Source: JADKCL01 sp046329055 (GTDB taxonomy: Bacteria; Bacteroidota; Bacteroidia; J057; JADKCL01). From it: a stretch of DNA of 64,000 nucleotides. Location of the stretch: positions 1-64,000 of the forward strand of contig JAXLVK010000019.1 of the NCBI GenBank assembly GCA_046329055.1, written 5' to 3'. The stretch's first letter is position 1. Each line of letters starts with the position of its first letter. A program made the position numbers and the translations under genes. Positions 57,060-64,000 of the stretch are shown here, in pieces. The notes beneath the pieces are model-generated. The model saw only the letters and a program-made list of their open reading frames with translations, was not told the DNA's origin and searched no databases.

Positions 57060-59412
57060 ATGTACATTCGCTTGCGTTCTCACGTGCTCTTGATTGCCCT
57101 TGCATTCCTAGGCGGTGCGAGCCTACCCGCGCAGCAGGCTTGGGAGCATTCCTTGGACATTTCACAGGTGTTCATTGAGAATTTAGGCCAATACGATGCC
57201 TTGGAGCAGGGTTTCGGGGACCAGGCGCGGTATGTGATGGACCATGGCTTCGGTTGGCAAGTCCTCATGGGCGATCATGGGTTGCATTACTTGGTTCAGC
57301 GCACCGCCCCGGAGGCAGAGCCGATTTTGGAGGAACATGAGGAGGAAAGGGCCGAAAAGGAGATTCTCCGCAGTCAAATCTCCATGGAGTTTGTGGGGAT
57401 GTCCTCCACTGCCCAATTGGTTTCGGAGGAAGTGTCCGAGGAGTATTTCACCTACTCCTACCCCCATGGGGAGGAATATATCAACGTGGACCACGCTGCC
57501 GGATTCGAAAGGCTGCATTACAGGGGACTGTACCCTGGGATCGACGCGACCATCGAGGGCAAGGGCGGCCGTGGAATCAAATACAGCTTTCACCTCGCAG
57601 CAGGCGCCCATCCGCAGGACATCCGCATCCGCTGGAAAGGCGCTCAGCCTCAATTGGATGGCAACGGCAACATCCATTTGCCCGCTGTCCTTGGGGAGTT
57701 GATCGATCAGAAGCCTGAGGCATGGTACGCCGACCGCCCGGAGGAGAAAATCCCAGTGGCCTTCCAACTCGTGGGCAATGAGGTGACCTTCCAACTCGGA
57801 CTCTACCAAGCGAACCGCGCCATCGTGATCGACCCTTGGACCATCAATCCTGCATTGCCCGCACCGTTCAACCGGGCATTCGAAGTGGATGCAGATGGCT
57901 CCGGCAACGTCTATGTCTTCGGCGGCGGCATGGGCTACAACGTCAAGAAGTACAACTCCGCCGGAACCCTGCAATGGACCCATGTCAGCCCCTGGGACAC
58001 CTCCAATGCTTGGTTTGGCGAACTCTTGGTCATGAGCGCGGGCGATGCCTTCATCACCTCCGGCTCGGCAGCGAAAATCCGGCGCTTGACCGCAGCAGGC
58101 GCGACCACATTCACCAACAACGGCCCCTTCCTCAACATGGATGAGTACTGGACCCTCGTCCTGAGTTGCGATCTCACCAAACTCATCTCCGGGGGCAGCC
58201 GCATCATCAGCCTGACCTCTCCGCAAGGCCACATTTTCAATCTCAACCCCGCCAACGGAAATCAGATGGCGGGCAGCCCCTACAATGTCTCCCCTGTGGG
58301 CATGAAGGAAGTCCGCGCCCTGATCACCGGGGGCAATGGCAATTACTACATGCTCAGCAATGACAATTTGATCGCCTTGAACCAGACCTTCGGGATCATT
58401 TACAGCATCGCGAGCGGCATTTCGCATCCATATTACAGCCCCGCCTACATGGCCCAAAGCGTGCAAGGCCAAAACATCATCGACGCCAATACCTCCTTCA
58501 TCTACATGCAAAATGGAGCCACCCTCCAAAAGCGCGACATCAACACAGGCGCCGTCGTGGCATCGGCCTCGATCACGGGCGGCGGGTTTACAGGTGGCTT
58601 CTTCGGGACCGGTGCGACCAATGGCGGCCTCGTCATCGACGCTTGCAGCAATGTCTTCGTGGGTTCCACGAGCGCCATTTACAAGTACGACGCCAACCTG
58701 AACCTCCTCGGCAATGTCGCCACCACGGGGGCCATCTATGACCTCCCATTCCAGCCGCTGGCACGCTGATCGCGGGCGGCAATGCCCTGGTCCTCTCGAA
58801 TACGACCCTCGCGCCCTGCGCACCCAAGACCATCGTTTGCGTCGTCCTGCCTGTGGAACTGCCCCTCCTTCAAGGCAATTGCCAAGCGGGTGAGGGCGTG
58901 GACCTGAACTGGACCACCGCCAAGGAAGACGGCGCGGCCATTTCATCGTGGAGCGCAGTGAGGACGGATTGGCTTGGCAGGAAATCGGGCGGGTCTCCGC
59001 GACTGGGAACTCGAATTCCGCTCAAAACTACACCTACCACGCATCGGTAGCCCCCAATCAGTCTGGGCTTTGGTACTTCCGCCTCGGCATGGTCGATCAA
59101 AATGGCGAGTCCACCACCTCCTACATCGCGACAGTGGAAGCCTGCGACGCTGGAACCACAGCCAAATTGGTTCCATCCATCGCCTCACAGGAAACCCGGC
59201 TGGAATTCGTTGCGAAGGAATCGGGCAGCGGCATCGTTGAGATCGTCGATATCGAAGGAAAGCTCGTCCTGGAAAAGAAGATCAGCCTGCAGCCCGGACA
59301 AAATGCCGTGGAGATTCAGCTCAATGGATTGGCACCCGGAACCTATACCATGAGTGTGAGGGCCTCGAACGGCAACCCGATTGCAACCGGGCTCCGTCTG
59401 GTCAAGCGCTGA
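57060..59412 (+). CDS. T9SS cargo with DUF7948-like N-terminus and beta-propeller-like middle, two frameshifts
   Basis: About 784 residues when joined. ATG 57060 (MYIRLRSHVLLIALAFLGGA, signal peptide). N-terminal domain FIENLGQYDALEQGFGDQAR, HGFGWQVLMGDHGLHYLVQR, INVDHAAGFERLHYRGLYPG and IDATIEGKGGRGIKYSFHLA is the Bacteroidota 'FIENxGQ' family (DUF7948-like). A repeat region with VYVFGGGMGYNVKKYN and FVGSTSAIYKYDANLNLLGN looks like a six- or seven-bladed propeller. The frame shifts near 58760 and near 58935 to FIVERSEDGLAWQEIGRVSA, then the type A sorting domain (LVPSIASQETRLEFVAKESG ... LAPGTYTMSVRASNG). Exported by T9SS. The divergent hydrolase gene shares the upstream region. Confidence 0.82.
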
Positions 59413-59511
59413 TTTGTCTCCAAACTAAAATGGTTCCCGATTCCTCGGCTCGGTTGATGCCGAAGAAAGGCCATTGGAATCAAATGGATTTCGCCCTGAG
59501 CCGCCCCTGAA

Positions 59512-62049
59512 TCACTGCTTCACCAAACGGGTGCACCAATGCCTTCCACTGCCCGTGAGGGTCACGAGGTAGGTTCCGGCCTCAAACTGATCAGTTGGAA
59601 GATCGAGGAGCATCTCGGAAGCAGGAATCCGCACAGGGGCTTCATACATCACTCGGCCAAGCAAGTCGGTCACGCGCACGGTCGCGGTGAATGCCTGCTC
59701 AGAGACCACACGCACCTGCGAAGCACCACTTGTGGGATTGGGGAACAGCTGGGCATCGCCGCCTTCGAAACCCGACTGGACGCCGACCACGAAGGTATAG
59801 GGCGCCGACAGGTCCGAGCAGCCGATCGGCCCGGTCACGAGGACAGTATAGACGCCATTTTGGAGGGGAATGTACTGCTGATTGATCGCCCCTACGATGG
59901 CCACGCCGTTCAGGTACCATTGATAGGCCACGCCGGTGCTGGCAGACAGGATATTGCCACTGGGCGTAATCGTCGCCACGGGCGAGGACATGTAGGCAAT
60001 GTGGAGGCTAGCAGAGGTCCGCTCGCAACCAAACCCATTCCGCACCGTCACAAAATAGGTTCCTGAATCGGAGGCATAGATCGTTTGGGTCGTTTCTCCG
60101 GTACTCCAGAGGTAATAGGAATAACCAGCCCCCACATCCAGCAAAATGCTGTCGCCATTGCACATGAGCAAGCTGCCGCTTGGAATCACGATGGGATTGG
60201 GGGTGGTGTTGGGGCTGTAGTTGATGGGGAGGGTGCCGGAGTGTACGCAGCCCTGCCCGTCGTCGGCGGTGACCGAATATTGGCCGGAGGAGAGCACCAT
60301 GATCGAATCATTGGTGGAGCCAGTGGACCAGAGGTAGCTGGCATAGCCGGACTGCATCCACAGCATGAGGGTGTCCCCGATGCAGTAGGCGGCATTGGTG
60401 TCCGTGACGATGAAGGGCACCGCAGGGGTGTGTACGGGCAACATCACGGTGTCCGTGGTCGTGCATCCGAGGTCGGACGTCACCTGCAATTGGGTGAGCA
60501 TGGTCTGCCACACGCGAGGGAGGTAACCATGGTACGGCGCCTGCCCGCTGCTCACGGTGAGGTCGCCGAAGTCCCAAAGGAAATTGTGCCCCATCGGGTT
60601 GCTGCTGAACCAGGAGGCGACGGTGTCCATATTGATGAAGCTGGCATCCAAGCCATTGGCCGAGAAGTCACTGGCCGTCGCGAAGCCCGGAGCCTCGTTG
60701 AAGCTCAAGTTCAGGTTCACGAATTGTTGGTTTTGCGGAAGGGCCTTCTTGCTGAACTCTCCGACTTGCGACGGGTTCAATGCAAAATCCCAGAGGACGA
60801 CCTCATCCACACGGCCGTCAAATGTGAGCCGGTTCGGGCCGCCACCAATCCGCAGCGGAGTCCCCAATGTCGGATCCACGCCACCATTGTACACGATTTC
60901 ATTGGTGACGGTGCCGTTCATGTAGAACCTCACCTCGGTGCTGTCCACTACGAGGGCGATGTGCGTCCATTGGTAGAGGTTGAGAATCAAGGGAGCAGTG
61001 AAAGTGGTGAGGAAGGGGCCATTTTGCAGGCGCACCAAGATCATCCGTGAATTGGGGTCATAGCGGATGCTGTAACCATTTTCATTGGCTTGGCGCTTCT
61101 CAGCCACGACTTCAGGGGCGCCACTCGCGGAGGTCGGCATCACCCACATGGCCAAGGTCCAGCGAGAGGTCGGTTGAATCGCCGGGGCGTCCGGAACCTC
61201 CAAGTAGTCATCGGTACCGTCGAATTCGACGCCGTATTGGTAGGGCTGGAATTGGACGTTGTGGGAGGAGCATACCAAGGTATCGGAAATGGCATAGGCC
61301 GAAAGATTGGTCGCCCCGATCACGAGGGCACTGATTTCCTCGGTACAGCCATTTGAATCGGTCACCACCACGGAATAGCTGCCAACAGGAAGATTCCCGA
61401 TGTCCTCGCTCGTCGCGGAGGTGGACCACAGGTAGCTATAGGGCTGCGTACCACTCACAACCGTGAGGTCGAGTTCCCCAGTGGCGGTCGAGCAGCCAGG
61501 GTGACTCGTCGCGATCGCTGCAACAACCTGCGGGAATTGGTAGAGGTAAACGGAGTCGTCGTCATAGCAGCCCAAAGCATCCTGCGCAAAGCAGGAAAAG
61601 AGGCCAGGGCCGTTCACGGTGATGGAACTGTCGGTCGAGCCATTGTCCCAGAGGTAGAAAGTCGCTCCGGGGGCATTGGCTTGCAACTCGTAATGAGAAA
61701 GGTCGCAAACGGTGGTGTCAGGGCCAAGGTCGATGGTGAAAACATAGCTGTCACCCACCACAATCGTGTCATAGACAGTGCAACCCATCTGGTCCACCAC
61801 GATCACACTGTACGTGCCAGCGGTCAGGGTTCCGACATCCTCGCTTGTGGCGCCATTGGACCAAGTGAAGGTCACGATCCCGTTCGCGCCGCTCACGGTG
61901 AGGTCAATGCTACCGTCGTAGAACCCCGGGCAGGTTTCGGGGGTCACCACACTGCTCACAGACATTGCGCAACCGTCCTCTCGACCATGCCCAAGCACTG
62001 GACTCAATAGCATCAACAGAAACAACGTACGGGTAATCAATTTCTTCAT
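59512..62049 (-). CDS. Large T9SS cargo with SprB-like repeats and a LamG domain
   Basis: 845 residues from ATG 62049 (MKKLITRTLFLLMLLSPVLG). Two SprB-type repeats: ETCPGFYDGSIDLTVSGANG with TFTWSNGATSEDVGTLTAGT and YSVIVVDQMGC, and SHPGCSTATGELDLTVVSGT with YSYLWSTSATSEDIGNLPVG. A laminin-G/concanavalin-like domain follows (YGVEFDGTDDYLEVPDAPAI, RWTLAMWVMPTSASGAPEVV, FYMNGTVTNEIVYNGGVDPT). Then a PKD-like part (HNFLWDFGDLTVSSGQAPYH), Ig-like repeats with SYLWSTGSTNDSIMVLSSGQ, and a type A sorting domain (DAQLFPNPTSGASQVRVVSE ... FEAGTYLVTLTGSGRHWCTR). Probably an extracellular adhesin or polysaccharide binder. Confidence 0.88.
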   Translation of the reverse strand: MKKLITRTLFLLMLLSPVLGHGREDGCAMSVSSVVTPETCPGFYDGSIDLTVSGANGIVTFTWSNGATSEDVGTLTAGTYSVIVVDQMGCTVYDTIVVGDSYVFTIDLGPDTTVCDLSHYELQANAPGATFYLWDNGSTDSSITVNGPGLFSCFAQDALGCYDDDSVYLYQFPQVVAAIATSHPGCSTATGELDLTVVSGTQPYSYLWSTSATSEDIGNLPVGSYSVVVTDSNGCTEEISALVIGATNLSAYAISDTLVCSSHNVQFQPYQYGVEFDGTDDYLEVPDAPAIQPTSRWTLAMWVMPTSASGAPEVVAEKRQANENGYSIRYDPNSRMILVRLQNGPFLTTFTAPLILNLYQWTHIALVVDSTEVRFYMNGTVTNEIVYNGGVDPTLGTPLRIGGGPNRLTFDGRVDEVVLWDFALNPSQVGEFSKKALPQNQQFVNLNLSFNEAPGFATASDFSANGLDASFINMDTVASWFSSNPMGHNFLWDFGDLTVSSGQAPYHGYLPRVWQTMLTQLQVTSDLGCTTTDTVMLPVHTPAVPFIVTDTNAAYCIGDTLMLWMQSGYASYLWSTGSTNDSIMVLSSGQYSVTADDGQGCVHSGTLPINYSPNTTPNPIVIPSGSLLMCNGDSILLDVGAGYSYYLWSTGETTQTIYASDSGTYFVTVRNGFGCERTSASLHIAYMSSPVATITPSGNILSASTGVAYQWYLNGVAIVGAINQQYIPLQNGVYTVLVTGPIGCSDLSAPYTFVVGVQSGFEGGDAQLFPNPTSGASQVRVVSEQAFTATVRVTDLLGRVMYEAPVRIPASEMLLDLPTDQFEAGTYLVTLTGSGRHWCTRLVKQ

Positions 62050-62171
62050 ATACATCCGAATAGCCCAACAATTCCGGGAGGTCAACCGGATGTCGGATTC
62101 CTATACCTATGCCGATGAAGTTACAAATTTGAATACAAAAGGCAAGCCCGGGAGCGAAAAGCCAAAACGCG

Positions 62172-62217
62172 CAACGGCACATGATCACGAAAGAATTTTC
62201 GGAAAAATGTGCCGTTG
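62172..62217. terminator. Hairpin after the tmRNA gene
   Basis: CAACGGCACAT (62172-62182) and ATGTGCCGTTG (62207-62217) pair perfectly. Between them lies an A/T-rich 24 nt. On the minus strand it follows the tmRNA 3' end by about 22 nt; a second small hairpin GGGC-GCGA-GCCC is at 62225-62236. Confidence 0.6.
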
Positions 62218-62239
62218 GGCTAACGGGCTCGCGCCCGCG

Positions 62240-62606
62240 TGGTGGAGGTGCCGGGATTCGAACCCGGGTCCGGAGTAGGCATCAATGAGCTTTCTACATG
62301 CTTAGCCTAATCTTTGATTTTTCCCCAGTCAACCCGATTGGCAGGGCGATGACTGGAGATGGATCCCTTAATTTTTTGAGTCGCTTAAGGGCGTCGCGAC
62401 TCGATCCTGTCGGGGATGAGCGCCCCATAGGTACAGCGGACAGGCATACCGTACCGAGAGACGTCTAGGTGCTGTAATCTAATTACGCAGCCAGAGCAAA
62501 CTGAGTGTTGCCAGATATTGTTTGAGGGTTCGCTTTCAAGCGCAACTCCCACAACGCGCTGCATGCTTACTCACCTCAACACAACCCGTCGATTCCATTC
62601 ACCCCC
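62240..62606 (-). ncRNA. ssrA: Transfer-messenger RNA (tmRNA)
   Basis: The 5' end reads GGGGGTGAATGGAATCGACG, the standard tmRNA start, and the 3' end reads GGGTTCGAATCCCGGCACCT then CCACCA, the T-arm and acceptor. The acceptor stem GGGGGTG pairs with CACCTCC (one G-U), so the ends are fixed; length 367 nt, one-piece type. The tag is encoded at 62512-62483: GNTQFALAA then TAA. It rescues stalled ribosomes with SmpB. A perfect -7 box, TATTTTTG, is 22 nt upstream, so a short leader should be removed by RNase P. Confidence 0.97.
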
Positions 62607-62627
62607 ATTGTTGGTGCTTTGGTGAGA

Positions 62628-62635
62628 CAAAAATA
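62628..62635 (-). promoter_or_regulatory. -7 promoter box of ssrA
   Basis: TATTTTTG on the minus strand, perfect TAnnTTTG, with TTTG 16 nt further upstream as a possible -33 element. Confidence 0.65.
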
Positions 62636-62797
62636 CTCGATTTTCGCCTTTCAAAGAGCCTTGGCACTTCTCAGGGTGCCTTGTTCGATGCGATTATACG
62701 CCTATCCCCTACCGGGGTTGCATGATCTCGCTCAGGTTTCAGGACTGTTTGGATATGCAGGCCGTCCCCACTTTTTCGAACTCTGCTGCAAATATAA

Positions 62798-63979
62798 TCA
62801 CTGTCCGCCACCCATGCCGCCATTTCCTGCATGAAATGGATCTTTTACCACCTCAACAGTGAATCGGAGCGGGATTTGCGGATTCTCGATGTCGTTCGTG
62901 ACCACGTTGATGGTCTTGCTCTGCATGCCCACCCGTTGCTTGCTGTCAAATGTCGCAGTGATCGCCCCCATCTCGCCGGGAGCAATTTCCTCAGTGATGG
63001 GCTTGATGACCGTACAACCGCAGCTTGCCTTGGCAGAGATGATCTTCAATGGTGAATTCCCGGTGTTCCGGAACGTGAAATCATGGACATAGTTCTCACC
63101 CTCAATGATCTTCCCACCTTCGACTGCAGTCGCTTCAAACACAATACGGGGCGAGGCGGCCTTTTCTGCCTCGGTATAGATGCGCTTGAAAGACCCGTTG
63201 ATCGCGAGTTCCTTTTTGCCGCCCGATGCCTCATCGGTGTAAAACACAACCGGCTTGTTGAAGTATCCATCCACTTGGCCGATTTTCCGCATCTGCTTGC
63301 CGGACAGGCGCACCTTCAGCATGGATTCCTGCCCAGGCGCGAGTTCGAGGTCTTTGAAAAGGTAAACCAACTGTGAATCAGCTGCCAGCAAGTCCTTGCG
63401 GATCTTGATGGCAAGTGAGGAAGTGTTCTTGTAGTGGTACTCCACCTCGATTTCCTCCTCAGATGTCACCGTTTTGATGTTGGCGATGGTGGATTCGAAG
63501 CTCAGACCGCCGCGGGGCTGATTGTAGGTACGCCCCGACGAGGGCTGCACGGCGATTTTGGGGTCGGGTTCATGGATATTGGGCTCGGCGCCCTCCTTGC
63601 CCTTGACATCCCCCTTGATGTACAGGGTGATGGGAGACGGCCGGTTGTTGTAGTTCACAGTCACAGACTTGTGAAAGGCACCCACGCGCTGACTGTTGTA
63701 GCTCACGCGAATCTCGCCCGTCTTGCCAGGGCCGATGGTATCCTTGCTCCATGAGGGTGTCGTGCATCCGCAACCCGCCTTCACACTGTTGAGGTAGATT
63801 TTTTCGGATGAAATGTTCTTGAACTGAAAAACAGTTTCTGTAGGGGCACCTTGATCGACCGTGCCGAACTCGTGGGTGAGTTCCGTGAATTCGATCAAGT
63901 CCTTGGCGGGTGCCTGTGCGATCAGTCCCAGTGCAAAGGCATTCAAGAGCAGTGTGAAGAAAATCGCTTTCAGTCGCAT
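62798..63979 (-). CDS. Secreted protein with two DUF1573 domains
   Basis: 393 residues. Signal peptide MRLKAIFFTLLLNAFALGLI to AQ. DUF1573 domain 1: FTELTHEFGTVDQGAPTETV, FKNISSEKIYLNSVKAGCGC, TPSWSKDTIGPGKTGEIRVS and YNSQRVGAFHKSVTV. A middle Ig-like region (RTYNQPRGGLSFESTI) follows, then domain 2 near the C-terminus: NYVHDFTFRNTGNSPLKIIS, AKASCGCTVIKPITEEIAPG, ATFDSKQRVGMQSKTINVVT. The GCGCT cysteine pairs are the family mark. DUF1573 proteins are ASPM-SPD-2-Hydin-like Ig folds exported to the envelope in Bacteroidota; function unknown. It ends with Gly-rich AGNGGMGGGQ. The promoter is beyond the window edge. Confidence 0.9.
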   Translation of the reverse strand: MRLKAIFFTLLLNAFALGLIAQAPAKDLIEFTELTHEFGTVDQGAPTETVFQFKNISSEKIYLNSVKAGCGCTTPSWSKDTIGPGKTGEIRVSYNSQRVGAFHKSVTVNYNNRPSPITLYIKGDVKGKEGAEPNIHEPDPKIAVQPSSGRTYNQPRGGLSFESTIANIKTVTSEEEIEVEYHYKNTSSLAIKIRKDLLAADSQLVYLFKDLELAPGQESMLKVRLSGKQMRKIGQVDGYFNKPVVFYTDEASGGKKELAINGSFKRIYTEAEKAASPRIVFEATAVEGGKIIEGENYVHDFTFRNTGNSPLKIISAKASCGCTVIKPITEEIAPGEMGAITATFDSKQRVGMQSKTINVVTNDIENPQIPLRFTVEVVKDPFHAGNGGMGGGQ

Positions 63980-64000
63980 TTCACGTCGGGGAATTGGCCC

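Noticed and set aside
1..64000. Insertion sequences, prophage or integron genes
   Set aside because: I searched the protein frames for transposase DDE, HUH, integrase and phage structural motifs and recognised none; only small repeats are present.

Overview
The window comes from a GC-rich member of the Bacteroidota, probably of the Saprospiria/Chitinophagia type. The evidence is consistent: type A and type B C-terminal signals of the type IX secretion system (T9SS), a PorP/SprF protein, SprB-like and PKD repeats, DUF3127, DUF6263 and DUF1573 proteins, lipoproteins, almost no Shine-Dalgarno sequences, and promoters matching TTG-N19-TAnnTTTG. I infer the phylum with high confidence and the order with low confidence.

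Layout. 1-527: parDE toxin-antitoxin pair, its 5' end cut by the window edge. 541-2036: a lipoprotein and a secreted protein. 2362-9093: a tripartite RND efflux operon (small secreted protein, adaptor, permease, outer-membrane factor) ending at a clear terminator. 9492-11274: a serine hydrolase and a beta-rich envelope protein. 11378-23444: a minus-strand type I restriction-modification island in the order hsdM, yhcG-like nuclease, hsdS, unknown gene, GHKL ATPase fused to a PD-(D/E)XK domain, second PD-(D/E)XK nuclease, hsdR. Its centre is visibly AT-rich and almost every gene in it is broken by single-base shifts. 23734-25680: a family protein of unknown function running into repeats and a gene-free repeat tract. 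25705-33783: cytochrome b, acetyltransferase, cyanophycinase, histone-deacetylase-like hydrolase, PhzF protein, zinc ribbon, two secreted proteins, DUF6263. 34016-37821: M61 peptidase plus a two-gene ABC exporter. 37883-43916: PP2C phosphatase, T9SS cargo, DUF922 protease-like protein, DUF3127, exonuclease VII (xseA-xseB), transglutaminase. 44067-54606: a T9SS surface module made of a giant PKD protein with a type B signal, a PorP/SprF protein and an OmpA/PD40/TPR protein. 54667-62049: secreted hydrolase and two more large T9SS cargoes. 62240-62606: tmRNA (ssrA). 62798-63979: DUF1573 protein.

Three themes recur. First, many genes carry one-base indels, very often in homopolymers, while the protein reads on in the next frame; sequencing or assembly error is the simplest explanation for many of these, and real decay cannot be excluded in the 11-22 kb island. 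Second, the intergenic space is full of repeats: REP-like palindromes with a GCTAGAT end and a TCAGGATGACG end, and short tandem heptamer/hexamer runs (TCAACTA, TTCATCT types). Some of these have entered reading frames between start codon and signal peptide. Third, several genes have the -7 box only 4-9 nt from the start codon, suggesting leaderless or nearly leaderless mRNAs.

The most promising candidate for an undescribed system is the cassette inside the restriction island: unknown ORF + GHKL-PDEXK ATPase + PD-(D/E)XK nuclease, together with a yhcG-like nuclease gene that is bounded by a duplicated piece of hsdM and by three 39-nt repeats.
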